Of a stretch of 64,000 bases of DNA, positions 44,842 through 53,971 are shown one piece after another. Where the stretch lies: positions 62,001 through 126,000 of the forward strand of contig CAWKIA010000029.1 in the NCBI GenBank assembly GCA_963849635.1, given 5' to 3'. Numbering within the stretch: position 1 is the first letter of the stretch; the number at the start of each line of letters is the position of its first letter. The position numbers and the translations under genes were made by a program. The DNA comes from CAVRUD01 sp963849635. Lineage in GTDB: Bacteria; Chloroflexota; Chloroflexia; Thermomicrobiales; UBA6265. Under the pieces are notes generated by a model. The model did no database searches, was not told the DNA's origin, and saw only the letters and a program-made list of their open reading frames with translations.

Positions 44842-45990
44842 TCAGAGCCGGGCCAAAACCGCACTGGTCTCCGCAATCAGAGTTGCCACGATCTCGGAGG
44901 CGCTCTCGGGGCGGGTGAGTGCACCGACACCCTGCCCGGCGGCGAGGTAGAGATATTCGGCGTCCTCGCGGGTACGGGCGGCTTCCATGATCGGGGTCAG
45001 CGCGATGGCCTGGTGGGGGTACGACAGGGGCGGTGTGCCGGCGGCGGCGGCCTCGCTGACATGGGCGACGAGGCGATTGCGGATTGCCCGGGCGGGGCGG
45101 CCGATGATCCCCCGGGAGACGACGACGTCCTCTCCGGACGCGGAGAGCAGGGTCTCCCGCCAGTTGGGGAAGATGCCGCTATCGGTCGCGGCGGCAAAGC
45201 GGGTGCCGAGGAGCACGCCGGCCGCGCCGAGGGCGAGGGCCGCGGCGATGCCACGACCGTCCATGATGCCGCCCGCGGCCAACACGGGGATGTCGCCAAA
45301 GCCTTCGGCCGCCAGGGCGTCGATAACGGCGGGGACAAGGGCGACGGTGCCGATCAGCGGCGGGTCCTGGCCTGCGTCCAGATGGAAGGTTCCCCGCAGT
45401 CCGCCCGCCTCCGCTCCCTGGGCAACGAGGGCGTCTGCTCCGGCCCTGGCGGCCTTTGATGCCTCGGCGGCCGTAGTCACGATGGCGATGACTTTGATGC
45501 CGGCCGCGTGGGCCGGGCTGATGAGCGGCGTCGGATCGCCCATGGTGTTCAGGACCGGAACACCCTCCTCGGCCATGACGGCGAGGTGGGCCTGGACGCC
45601 CGACGCGGGCGGAGCGCCGCCGGGTCGGGGGGCAGGGTTGCCAGATTGGAGGCCAACTGCTTCGCGGAGTTGGGCGAGAACCGGTTCGATGTCGCTGGCG
45701 TCGCGCTCCTCCGGCTGGGGAGGGTGGACGACGATGTTGACGCCAAAGGGGCGCGATGTCAGCGACTTGATCCGCCGGATTGCAGCCCGGAGCTCGTCCG
45801 CGCTCAGCATGATCCCGCCGAAGAGGCCGAGCCCGCCGGCCTCGGAGACGGCCGCGACGAGTTCCGGAGTGTCGGTTCCTCCGCCCATGCCCGCCTTGAC
45901 GATTGGGTAGCGAACTCCGGTGAGGTCACAGAAGGCGGTGTGGAGCGCGGATGGTTCGAGATGATCGGTCGCGGTGGAGCGCGCGTCCAT
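44842..45990 (-). CDS. Nitronate monooxygenase family (NMO/2-nitropropane dioxygenase) flavoprotein
   Basis: 382 residues from ATG 45990, AGGAGA upstream. FMN-binding TIM barrel: YPIVKAGMGGGTDTPELVAAVSEAGGLG, VLNTMGDPTPLISPAHAAGIKVIAIVTT, GADALVAQGAEAGGLRGTF, VLAAGGIMDGRGIAAALALGAAGVLLGTRFAA. The barrel pattern and the QGAEAGG phosphate-binding loop mark the family, which oxidises alkyl nitronates or, in relatives, acts as enoyl reductase. Its catalytic His is replaced by QGAEAGG-side Glu/Gly, so nitronate is not certain. Downstream (minus strand) is the VapBC module; upstream 20 bp away is the BTAD gene. Confidence 0.88.
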   Translation of the reverse strand: MDARSTATDHLEPSALHTAFCDLTGVRYPIVKAGMGGGTDTPELVAAVSEAGGLGLFGGIMLSADELRAAIRRIKSLTSRPFGVNIVVHPPQPEERDASDIEPVLAQLREAVGLQSGNPAPRPGGAPPASGVQAHLAVMAEEGVPVLNTMGDPTPLISPAHAAGIKVIAIVTTAAEASKAARAGADALVAQGAEAGGLRGTFHLDAGQDPPLIGTVALVPAVIDALAAEGFGDIPVLAAGGIMDGRGIAAALALGAAGVLLGTRFAAATDSGIFPNWRETLLSASGEDVVVSRGIIGRPARAIRNRLVAHVSEAAAAGTPPLSYPHQAIALTPIMEAARTREDAEYLYLAAGQGVGALTRPESASEIVATLIAETSAVLARL

Positions 45991-46009
45991 GATGGTCTCC
46001 TGTCGCGGG

Positions 46010-47998
46010 TTAGGCGGTCCCGCGCTGCCTCCAGGCGTCAAGGCGGGGCTGGGATGGGGCGGCCTCGGATGGCGCGGAGCCGGACATCAGACGGGTGAAC
46101 CGGTCGGGATCGGGCCGGGTGTGGGAGTTGGGCACCCGGATCGTGTGCGCGGACCGCGCCCCCGGGTTCGATTCCGCGTTGCGGGTGGCGATCTGAGCTT
46201 TGCCCTGGGCGCGGATCTCGGCGGCTTCGTGCTCTCGGCCGGCGGCGAGGAGGAGGTCGACCAGGGATTGGAGGGCGTCGTCGAGGCGCCATTGCAACTC
46301 ATTGCGGCGGGCGATGGCCCAGTCGCCGTCGACATCTGGCAAAAAATGGCCGGCCGCGATATCGATCGCCATGCCGAGGTGATCGATCGCCTGCCCGTGC
46401 TGGCTGGGTGGGAGGGCGGCGGCGGCATCGAGCTGGGCTTCGAACACGGACACGTCATACCAGACCGCGAGCCCCGGGCGGAGGCTGTATCGGCCCCGAT
46501 GGTGAGTGACCAGACCGGCATCTCCCAGCACGCGGCGCAGGTGATGGAGGGCAACGTGGAAGCTGCCCCGGATCTGAGCGGCGGTGGACTGCGGCCAGAG
46601 GGCCGCACCGATCTGATCCTTCGTCGCGCCCGGAAAATCGAGGAGGAAGAACAGCAATTCGCGCGGTTTGGAGTAACGCCATTCGGCGGAATCGACGGCG
46701 CGGCCATTGACCACGATGGCGTGGGGAGCGAAGGCGTGGACCCGCAGCGATTCGTCGCCCGCGGCCACCGGATCGACCCGGTCGGGGTTCGTCTGGAACG
46801 TGGTGGTCATGGATGACGGGCGGGCGGGCGATTCTGCCGACCTCGGCCCGTCTGACGGATGCGCACGGTCGCGCCGGATCGAGATCGGCGCGGTCCCTGT
46901 CATCCCGTTGGTGCCAGAGTCGGTGGACACAACCGGGCGGGACGGGGCATGGGTACCACTGGTGAGCGCGTCCCGCGCTGCCAGTGCGCGGGCGATGGCC
47001 GAGCGCTCACCGGTGGATTGGGCCAGGGTCAGGCATTCGTCTAGGAGAGCGGCTCCAGACCGCTCGCCGGCCGAGGGGCGGCCGTATTCGGCAACGTTGG
47101 CCAGGGCGAGGGAGATCAGCCAGGGATCGCCCGCCATCTGGGCGGATTCCAGAGCGTCGGCGTAGCTCTGCGCGGCGCGGGCCCGGGCGCCCGTCTGGCC
47201 GCTCATGCGGATTGCGTCGCCCAGGCAGCCGAGGCCAAAGGCGTGACCCCACGGGTCGGCGGCGAGGTGGCTGAGTTCGAGGCTCTCCTCGGCCAGGCGG
47301 ACAGCGAGGAGGGCGTCGTGGCGCTTGAGGACGACCTGGCTGAGCACGCTGAGGCCGATCGCCAGTTGGCGCCAGGCGCGAGCGGCTCTGGCCCCGGCGA
47401 CGGCGGCCATCAAGCGAGATTCGGCGGTGTCCGACTCGCCCGCAAGGTGGGCGAGCCAGCCCGAGCCCAGCCGGGCTTCGATGCGGGCGAGGTCGCCGGG
47501 ACCAGGGAGCGAGGCGGCCCGGCCGATAACAGGAGAGGCCGCTCGGTTCGAGGCGGACGCCAGGGCGGAGTCGAGCCAGGCGCGGATCTCGGTGACCTGG
47601 CCGAGCTGAAACCAGCCCCACCAGAGATCGGCGACGAGAAGCAGCGCGGCGGATGGTTCGGCCGCGCGGCCGGTGCGGGTCCGGGTGGTGTTCCCCTGAC
47701 GAAGGGCTTCGGCGACTGAGCGACGCATGTCGGCCTGAACCGCGCGGAGGCGAGTGAGCCAGCGGTCGCGGTCCGGCCCGCGTAGCCCGGAGGTGATCCC
47801 GGCGGCGACGCGGCGGCAGCCGTCGATATCGGAGACCTGGGCGGGAGGGACCCAGAGCGAAAGCGGAGTTCGGCTGACCCGTGACTGCTCAGTGCCCTGG
47901 GCGGAGTGCGTTGTGGAGCCGGGCTGGTTGTGGACGGTCGGAACGGCCCGAAGCGATTCGGAAGAGGGGCTGGCAGTGCGGGCGAGTGAAGTGGCCAT
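46010..47998 (-). CDS. BTAD-type transcriptional activator with N-terminal TPR-like region
   Basis: 662 residues from ATG 47998; upstream codons in the same frame look non-coding. Residues about 60-380 are Ala-rich TPR-like helices (DDRWLTRLRAVQ...AALLLVADLWWG). After a disordered Ser/Thr/Pro link (about 385-445) comes a winged-helix DNA-binding region (ELLFFLLDFPGATKDQIGAALWPQSTAAQIRGSFHVALHHLRRVLG) followed by a bacterial transcriptional activator domain (about 525-610). SARP-like proteins normally have the winged helix first; here it is placed after the TPR region. Target unknown. Expressed just before the nitronate monooxygenase gene (20-bp gap). Confidence 0.82.
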   Translation of the reverse strand: MATSLARTASPSSESLRAVPTVHNQPGSTTHSAQGTEQSRVSRTPLSLWVPPAQVSDIDGCRRVAAGITSGLRGPDRDRWLTRLRAVQADMRRSVAEALRQGNTTRTRTGRAAEPSAALLLVADLWWGWFQLGQVTEIRAWLDSALASASNRAASPVIGRAASLPGPGDLARIEARLGSGWLAHLAGESDTAESRLMAAVAGARAARAWRQLAIGLSVLSQVVLKRHDALLAVRLAEESLELSHLAADPWGHAFGLGCLGDAIRMSGQTGARARAAQSYADALESAQMAGDPWLISLALANVAEYGRPSAGERSGAALLDECLTLAQSTGERSAIARALAARDALTSGTHAPSRPVVSTDSGTNGMTGTAPISIRRDRAHPSDGPRSAESPARPSSMTTTFQTNPDRVDPVAAGDESLRVHAFAPHAIVVNGRAVDSAEWRYSKPRELLFFLLDFPGATKDQIGAALWPQSTAAQIRGSFHVALHHLRRVLGDAGLVTHHRGRYSLRPGLAVWYDVSVFEAQLDAAAALPPSQHGQAIDHLGMAIDIAAGHFLPDVDGDWAIARRNELQWRLDDALQSLVDLLLAAGREHEAAEIRAQGKAQIATRNAESNPGARSAHTIRVPNSHTRPDPDRFTRLMSGSAPSEAAPSQPRLDAWRQRGTA

Positions 47999-48075
47999 CG
48001 ATTGGGGACCTCCGGAGGGGTACCTCCTGGCGTGCTGGAGAGCGTGATGTCTGAGTCTCGGACTCTTTGAGACGC

Positions 48076-48113
48076 AGCGAGCGCCGGGGACAAGGCCGTC
48101 CCCGGCGCTCGCT
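48076..48113 (-). terminator. Strong hairpin between cupredoxin and BTAD genes
   Basis: Perfect 16-bp arms (AGCGAGCGCCGGGGAC / GTCCCCGGCGCTCGCT) with a 6-nt AAGGCC loop. Lies 98 bp past the stop of the minus-strand cupredoxin fusion gene, so probably ends that transcript. No T-run. Confidence 0.6.
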
Positions 48114-48210
48114 CCCTCCCGCACCTTGGTTATCTGGGCAGCGGGCCGTTCCCTGTGGCCCGTCCCGCCGCCCTCACTACGCGGGACTCTGGTTGTCGGG
48201 TGGCCCGGGG

Positions 48211-49169
48211 CTACTCGACAGTGATGACGGCCGTCATGCTCGGGTGGATCTTGCAGATGTAGGAGAACGTACCGGCCGTTTCGAAGGTAAAGGAGAAGGT
48301 CGCGCCCTGGTCCAGGTTGCCAGAGTCGAAGGAGCCGTCATCGGCGGTGACCGTGTGCGGAGCGCCGTCGTTGTTGGTCCAGGTGACCGTCGTACCGACC
48401 GGGACGGTCAGTTCGGCTGGATTGAAGGAGAAGTCCTGGATCGCGATGGCCTCTTCGCCGGCGGCGACGGCAGCGTCGTCGGACTCGTCGGCATCATCTC
48501 GCGTCTGTCGTCCGCGTCGTCCGCGTCGTCGTCCGCGGCTTCCTCGGTTTCGTCGGCATCATCCTCGTCGTCGGCGTCGTCTGTATCGGCTGTTGCATCG
48601 TCGGCATCGTCCGCGTCGGCATCGTCCGCATCGTCTTCGGATGCTTCGGTGACGTACAGGGTGACCCTGACGCCGCCGTCGATGTTTGTCAGGACCGCGA
48701 TGCCAGAGTGGCCAGAGTCGTTCAACTCGGCGAGGGCCACGACGAGGGTGTTCTCGTCGATCAGGGTGCCGGCAACGTTGCCGCAGGCGATGTAGTTGGC
48801 GGCGTTCTCGGCGCTCTCGTGCAGGTTGACGGCGTAGGGTTCGTCGCCGGTGATGTCATCCAGGGTGAGACCGTCGATAACGGTCACGCTGCCTGTGATC
48901 TCCGCGGTCGGGTCGACCGAGCCGACGGAATCGCCAGCGAGGGAACCGTCGTCGTCGTTGAATTCCGCCGAGACATCGTTGAGCGGATACTCGGGCTCGG
49001 GATTGAGGTCGTCGCAGGTGCCTTCGTGGATATGGGCGAGGTGGGGTTCGTCGTCCTGAGCGCTGGCGAAGCGGCTACCGAACAGGGCAGAAACGGCCAG
49101 GAACATCGCGACGAATGCTACGAGTGTCCGCAGAGATGACGACCGGGAATGCGTCAAACGACGAAACAT
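48211..49169 (-). CDS. Secreted acidic-linker fusion of an unassigned domain with a plastocyanin-like cupredoxin (frameshifted)
   Basis: 318 residues once two bases are ignored. ATG 49169 has AGGAGG 7 bp upstream. A hydrophobic signal peptide (VAFVAMFLAVSALFG) precedes a domain of about 140 residues with AHIHEGTCDDLN, PYAVNLHESAENAANYIACG and VALAELNDSGHSGIAVL (unassigned). Then comes an Asp/Ala-rich acidic linker (DDADDADADD...). As read, the frame drifts into MMPTSPTTLPSP and stops at 48408. Dropping single As at about 48509 and 48514 restores the linker and a cupredoxin with DFSFNPAELTVPVGTTVTW, PHTVTAD, YICKIHPSM (ligands His, Cys, His, Met) and TAG at 48211-48213. A copper electron carrier outside the cell is inferred. 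Confidence 0.8.
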
Positions 49170-49461
49170 CCGCATGCCTCCTGTGGCCTATGACCTAGAT
49201 TCCGCCGGGCACCCCATAGCGCCCGCAACCGCGTGGTAACGTCACGCGGCTCAAGCGTTAACGGAATGGAGTGGGTGTGGGGATCACTCTGGCTCCGCTC
49301 CGTCGCTCCCGGCGTTCTGATGTCATTTTGGCAAACCAGCGGGGCAAAAACATCGGTGGTATTACCCATTCAAAGACTAGGCAACCACCTTGCCGACCAG
49401 GGTAGTTGGGTAGGTCTGCCTAGGCCATAGCAAAACGTAGGGATATCGAGAAAGGCGAGGC

Positions 49462-50004
49462 TCAAACCGGGGCGAGGGGCAGATGAGGCTCATCCGGAAG
49501 GGAAACAGCGATGTCGTCTCCGGGCCGGACCGGGCCGCCGGTGACGACGGTCGCCATCACGCCGGACTTGCGGATCAAGTTTCCCGCCGCGTCGCGGCCA
49601 AGCACCGCCGCCATCAGCCCGGGCTGGATGCCGTCGAGTTGGGCGCAGGGGTTGCGCAACCCGGTCACCTCGATCTCGGCCTCGGAACCTAGCCGGAGGC
49701 GAGTCCCGGTGGGCAGCGCCAGGATATCGAGGCCAGTCACTGTGACGTTCTCCCCCATCTGGCCGGGTGCGATCTCGAATCCCGCCGCCTTGAGCTCCGC
49801 GAGCAGTTCGGCGTGCATGAGATGGACCTGGCGGAAGTTGGGCTGGCTGGGATCGCGGGCGACCCGGGAGCGGTGTTTGACCGTCACCCCGGCGTGGGCG
49901 TCCCCGTCCACCCCAAGCCCCTCGACCAGCCAGATCTCCGCCTGGTTGGGCTTTGACATGGTGTGGTTGGGGCTCAGGCTGACTGCGATCACGGTGGCGG
50001 GCAT
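49462..50004 (-). CDS. MOSC-domain protein
   Basis: 180 residues, AGGAG upstream of ATG 50004. The MOSC core is evident: HAGVTVKHRSR, RQVHLMHAELLAELKAAGFEIAPGQMGENVTVTGLDI, TGTRLRLGSEAEIEVTGLRNPCAQLDG (the conserved Cys expected to bind the molybdenum-cofactor sulfur), ending GVMATVVTGGPVRPGD. MOSC proteins use the conserved Cys to carry sulfur for molybdenum cofactor modification; here it is a stand-alone MOSC without a MOSC_N domain. Partner enzyme not in window. Between 49176 and 49461 no gene was seen. Confidence 0.9.
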   Translation of the reverse strand: MPATVIAVSLSPNHTMSKPNQAEIWLVEGLGVDGDAHAGVTVKHRSRVARDPSQPNFRQVHLMHAELLAELKAAGFEIAPGQMGENVTVTGLDILALPTGTRLRLGSEAEIEVTGLRNPCAQLDGIQPGLMAAVLGRDAAGNLIRKSGVMATVVTGGPVRPGDDIAVSLPDEPHLPLAPV

Positions 50005-50071
50005 GGCGGGCTCCTTTGTGGCGTTAGGGGTTAGGCGTTAGGCGTTCGGGAGGACGGACCTCACCCCCTAC

Positions 50072-50097
50072 CCCCTCTCCACCGCAGTGGAGAGGGG
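50072..50097. repeat. Hairpin repeat CCCCTCTCCAC / GTGGAGAGGGG
   Basis: Perfect 11-bp arms with a CGCA loop, 68 bp upstream of the MOSC start on the other side. Same C/T-then-G/A style as the 35251 repeat. Confidence 0.6.
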
Positions 50098-50133
50098 CGT
50101 TTGGTAGCGCCGTCTACGGTAAGGACGCCGCGT

Positions 50134-50186
50134 CTCCCCCTTCCCCTTGCCGCAGCGGGGGGAAGGGGGCCGGGGGGTTAGGGGGC
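50134..50186. repeat. C/G-rich palindromic repeat, inverted copy
   Basis: CTCCCCCTTCCCCTTGCCGCAGCGGGGGGAAGGGGG followed by CCGGGGGGTTAGGGGGC, the reverse complement of the unit at 37248-37299 with few differences. Shows that the family is inserted in both orientations in intergenic DNA only. Confidence 0.7.
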
Positions 50187-50272
50187 TTTCTCCGACTTCC
50201 AGACGTAAGAGGCATCGACTGTCTTCATAGTGTACTGGTGGGTCGCTCTTTCCTGATTTGCCGGCTGGTGCG

Positions 50273-51631
50273 ATGATGGACAGTGCCGGTGGTGGGCCGA
50301 CGCTCACCCAGTGGATTGTGCACCTAATGGCCACGGTAATGCAGGCCGTCCACGGCTTTCAGGAGCGGACGTTCTCGTCCCTTCGCATCAGAAACTATCG
50401 CCTCTACGTTCTCGGGCAGGGGATCAGCCTCACCGGCACCTGGATGCAGACCATTGCTCAGGGGCTGCTCGTGCTCCGCCTGACCGGGTCTGGCACCGCT
50501 TTGGGCGTCGTGGTCGCTCTGCAGACGTTGCCGATCCTCTTCCTTGGGCCGTGGGGCGGAGTCATCGCCGATCGGTTTCCGAAACGGTCCATCCTCTACG
50601 TCACCCAGACGGTCTCAGCAGTGCTAGCCCTAAGCTTGGGGACTCTGGTCGCCACAGATCTAATCGAGTTGTGGATGCTTTACGGTTTGGCCATATGCCT
50701 GGGCCTGGTCAACATGGTGGATAACCCGACCCGCCAGACCTTTGTGCTGGAGCTGGTCGGAAGGGAAGAACTGCCGAACGCGGTCTCACTCAATTCGACC
50801 CAGATCAATCTGGCTCGGGTGATCGGTCCATCCATCGCGGGCGGGTTGGTGGCCACGGTCGGTCTGGCGGCCTGCTTCATCGTGAATGGCCTTTCCTTCC
50901 TGGCGGTTCTCCTGGTGCTGCGCCGGATGCGGGCAGATGAACTCCGTCCGACGCCGGTCGTCGCCAGGGCCAAAGGGCAACTGGCGGAGGGGTTCCGCTA
51001 CGTTCGGGGTTCGCCGATCGTGCTCAACACCCTGCTGATGATGGCGATCATCGGGACGTTCACCTACGAGTTCCAGGTGATCTTGCCGCTGTTCTCCGAG
51101 TTCACCTTCCACGACGGCGAAAGTGGATACGCGGCGATGACCGCCGCGATGGGTGTCGGCGCGGTGATCGGGGGGCTGGCCACTGCCGGACGGCGGCGCG
51201 GTGGCGCGCCGGCCCTGGTACGCACCGCCGCCTTCTTCGGCCTGAGCGTGCTGCTTACCGCGCTGGCGCCGAACCTCTTCCTCGCGATCCTCGGGCTGAT
51301 CGTGGTTGGCTACTGCTCGATCAGCTTTACGTCGCTGGGCAACGTCACGATTCAGCTTGCCAGCGCCCCGGAGATGCGTGGCCGGGTGATGGCGCTGTGG
51401 ACGGTCGCCTTCCTGGGTTCCACCCCGATCGGAGGGCCGATCATCGGCGCGATCGGCGAGCATGCCGGTCCGCGCTGGGGACTTGTCGTCGGCGGCATCG
51501 CGGCCCTGGTGGCGGCGGGATTGGGAACAGTGACCCTGTTGCGCGGCCGGGGTGGTTCCAAAGGGACCACTCCGGCCGCACCTGCCGGACAAAAAGTCGC
51601 GACCGAATGGGACCGCGCTAATAGACGATAA
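50273..51631 (+). CDS. MFS transporter, enterobactin-exporter-like (EntS type)
   Basis: 452 residues from ATG 50273 (an ATG at 50258 is also in frame). About 12 transmembrane helices. MFS family-3 pattern: FSSLRIRNYRLYVLGQGISLTGTWMQTIAQGLLVLRLTG at the start, then GVIADRFPKRSILYVTQTVSAVLALSLG (the A-loop with DRFPKR), VDNPTRQTFVLELVGREELPNAVSLNSTQ and, in the second half, GVGAVIGGLATAGRRRGG. Such proteins export siderophores, drugs or other small molecules by proton antiport. Substrate unknown; no siderophore genes nearby. It converges with apt, overlapping its stop by 14 bp. Confidence 0.9.
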   Translation: MMDSAGGGPTLTQWIVHLMATVMQAVHGFQERTFSSLRIRNYRLYVLGQGISLTGTWMQTIAQGLLVLRLTGSGTALGVVVALQTLPILFLGPWGGVIADRFPKRSILYVTQTVSAVLALSLGTLVATDLIELWMLYGLAICLGLVNMVDNPTRQTFVLELVGREELPNAVSLNSTQINLARVIGPSIAGGLVATVGLAACFIVNGLSFLAVLLVLRRMRADELRPTPVVARAKGQLAEGFRYVRGSPIVLNTLLMMAIIGTFTYEFQVILPLFSEFTFHDGESGYAAMTAAMGVGAVIGGLATAGRRRGGAPALVRTAAFFGLSVLLTALAPNLFLAILGLIVVGYCSISFTSLGNVTIQLASAPEMRGRVMALWTVAFLGSTPIGGPIIGAIGEHAGPRWGLVVGGIAALVAAGLGTVTLLRGRGGSKGTTPAAPAGQKVATEWDRANRR

Positions 51632-52172
51632 AGCTCGTCAGCGGCAGGTCGGTGAGGAGGGCGCGGCCGTTCAGGGCCGAGAGTTCCGCAAGCACACAAA
51701 CCCCGGTGATCTCGCCGCCGAGGCGGGAGACGAGGTTGGCGGCGGCGCGGACCGTGCCGCCGGTGGCCAGCAGATCATCGACGAGGAGCACCCGCTGCCC
51801 CGGGGTAACGGCGTCGCGGTGGATCTCCAGGGTGTTTTCGCCGTACTCCAGGGTGTATGCCTCGGCTTCGACCGCGAACGGGAGCTTGCCCGGTTTGCGC
51901 ACGAGGGCCAGGCCCGCCCCAAGGGCGTAAGCGATCGGGGCGCCGAGGATGAAACCCCGGCTCTCGATCGCGACGACAACGTCGACCTGGTCGCGGAACG
52001 GGGCGGCCATGGTGTCGACGACGGCCTGGAAGGAGGCGGCGTCCGCAAGCAACGGGGTGATGTCCCGGAAGAGAATGCCGGGTTGGGGGAAATCGGGGAT
52101 GTCGCGGATGCGGACCTGGAGGTCGGCAATGGTGAGCTTGGTGGAAGACGTGCCCGTGGCGGCGTGATTCAT
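51618..52172 (-). CDS. apt: Adenine phosphoribosyltransferase
   Basis: 184 residues from ATG 52172. Type I PRTase: FPQPGILFRDITPLLAD near the N terminus, VVAIESRGFILGAPIAYALGAGLALVRKPGKLP, then the PRPP loop QRVLLVDDLLATGGTVRAAANLV (about residues 128-150). Length is normal for Apt. It salvages adenine to AMP using phosphoribosyl pyrophosphate, in the cytoplasm. Its 3' end overlaps the convergent MFS gene by 14 bp. An adjacent recJ/relA, common in some Apt loci, is absent. Confidence 0.94.
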   Translation of the reverse strand: MNHAATGTSSTKLTIADLQVRIRDIPDFPQPGILFRDITPLLADAASFQAVVDTMAAPFRDQVDVVVAIESRGFILGAPIAYALGAGLALVRKPGKLPFAVEAEAYTLEYGENTLEIHRDAVTPGQRVLLVDDLLATGGTVRAAANLVSRLGGEITGVCVLAELSALNGRALLTDLPLTSFIVY

Positions 52173-52319
52173 GACGCTCCGTCTCTCGAAAACCGGCCCG
52201 TGGCCGGACGATCGTGGGCAGGGTAGTCGGACCGGGCCGGCGCTGCTGACGCGCGGTGGGCCCATGCTGGGTTCAGGGTACCAGGGGCTGCTTGGCGAAG
52301 GCCGGAAACCTGGGCAGGA

Positions 52320-53651
52320 TTACTCCATCGGCATGTCGGGCACACCCGGCGGTAGCTCCGGCTCCGGAGGCAATTCGGGCAGGAGCGAGGTTGGGATCGG
52401 GAAAACGGTGGTGCAGGCACCGCCGCTCGGCTCGGAGAGGCAGCGGGCCTGGGCTTCCGCCATCTCCTGAACGGCGCCGATCGGCGGCTGCGGCAGGCCA
52501 TCGACCTGGATCCGGGCCACGATCGGCCCGGTGCGCAACGCGACCAGGAAGCCCCGGGTGACGAGGGTATCGGTGGCGTTGTAGGCGTAGCCCAGGGAGA
52601 CCGACTCCTCCGCGCCAGAGAGCCCACCGACCAGGGTGGTGACTTCCACGTACTCGTCGGATTGGCCGCGCAGGTTGTCGGCCAGGGCGGCGAGCCAGTT
52701 GGATGCCGAGATGTCGTCCGGGAAGCGGTAAAGGCGGACGACGACGTAGGGATCATCGTCCGGCTCGGCGTCCCCGGCGATCAGGGCCTGGTAGACGGAG
52801 TAGACATCGGTCGCCACCCCGTATTGCACCTCACGGGTCGCCATATCGTCCGGCTCTTCGCCGAGATAGGGGATGATCGAGTCGTTCCGGTACTCGTAGA
52901 CCTCGTCATGAAATGGGATTCGCGAGGGTGGACCATCCAGGCGCAAAGCGCGGGCGCCCAGGCCTGATCCGCCGGTGGCCAGGACGTCCTGGATACGGAC
53001 CAAGAGGAGATCGGCGAGGGCTTCGATTTCGCCGATCTCGGGGGGAATGTTGCGATTGTCGTAGATGAGCACGCCGGCCGTCAGGATGCCGGTTCGGAAG
53101 GTGAGGTCGAGTGACTGGTACGGCAACCCGGATCCCTGGAGCGTGCCGGTGTTCTGGGTAATCTCGGACTGCTCGGCGATGGTCCGGCTGCCGGGGATGT
53201 CGGCGGCGGTGGCGATGGTTGACTCGTCCTCAAGGAGGGCGAACCCGTCCGCCGCGCCGGTCTGGTCGGTGTACAGGGTGACGTAGGTGACGATTCGCCG
53301 GTCGACAAGCAGCGGGTCGTTGGCGTTCGCCAAGGCGAGCGCGCTGGTGTACCGCTCCAGCCACCCGGCGACGCTGAGACGCTCCGCGAAGGTGGCTACT
53401 GGTCCGGCCACGGATTCACCGCCGCGGTAGTTGATCGCGCTGGTGGCCTCGTCATTGAGCGTTAAGCGGTTGCCGCTCTCCAGGCCGTAGCCACCGTCCG
53501 GCAGATCGCCCGGGGCCAGTGTCATCGCGGCGATGTCGGGGCGGGGCAGGCTCGGGATCGGCGTGGCACTTTGGGCCGCTCCGCTAGGGGTCGTCCTGAA
53601 CCCAAGGCCGAGCACGACGAGGCAGATGGCGACTCGTTGGAGGGCCCGCAC
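52320..53651 (-). CDS. Secreted protein with two related modules, function unknown
   Basis: 443 residues. A signal peptide (RVAICLVVLGLGFRTTPSGAAQS) is followed by two modules of about 150 residues: one around 95-245 (VTYVTLYTDQTGAADGFALLEDES...LPYQSLDLTFRTGILTAGVLIYDN) and one around 285-410 (VVVRLYRFPDDISASNWLAALADN...GYAYNATDTLVTRGFLVALRTGPIVARIQVDG). Both have the same strand-helix-strand-strand plan with an Arg-Thr-Gly turn, ending in a helix. A Pro/Glu tail closes the protein. No enzyme motif. I recognise no family; a binding role at the surface is a guess. It is divergent from the LCP gene across 466 bp. Confidence 0.75.
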   Translation of the reverse strand: MRALQRVAICLVVLGLGFRTTPSGAAQSATPIPSLPRPDIAAMTLAPGDLPDGGYGLESGNRLTLNDEATSAINYRGGESVAGPVATFAERLSVAGWLERYTSALALANANDPLLVDRRIVTYVTLYTDQTGAADGFALLEDESTIATAADIPGSRTIAEQSEITQNTGTLQGSGLPYQSLDLTFRTGILTAGVLIYDNRNIPPEIGEIEALADLLLVRIQDVLATGGSGLGARALRLDGPPSRIPFHDEVYEYRNDSIIPYLGEEPDDMATREVQYGVATDVYSVYQALIAGDAEPDDDPYVVVRLYRFPDDISASNWLAALADNLRGQSDEYVEVTTLVGGLSGAEESVSLGYAYNATDTLVTRGFLVALRTGPIVARIQVDGLPQPPIGAVQEMAEAQARCLSEPSGGACTTVFPIPTSLLPELPPEPELPPGVPDMPME

Positions 53652-53971
53652 CGTAGCGACTCCTTCCTAGGAGTATGGGGATGAGCGATTTAGTCTTGGC
53701 CAGTGGTGCGCTCTCGCTGAGGAAACTGACTGCCGTTCGATATTGGGTACGGACGCGTGAGTTACCGGGTTGCTCGGCGAGTATACCGTTCAGTTCTGAC
53801 GCGTTGAATCCCGTCTGATCCGCTATCGAATGTGTGGCCAGGACGCGGTCACGCTCGGTGCCTGCCGTCTAGAATGCGCCGTATCACCCCATCGCGGAGC
53901 GCAATGTTGATAACCCGTTCCGATCGCCGGAAGGCAGAGAGCGGAGAAATGGTCTCTCTGCTTAGGCGGTG

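Noticed and set aside
5808..48515. Programmed +1 frameshifting as a regulatory system
   Set aside because: Sites share no slippery heptamer, stop or stimulatory structure, occur in unrelated genes including their starts, and three fall in one gene; sequence error is simpler.
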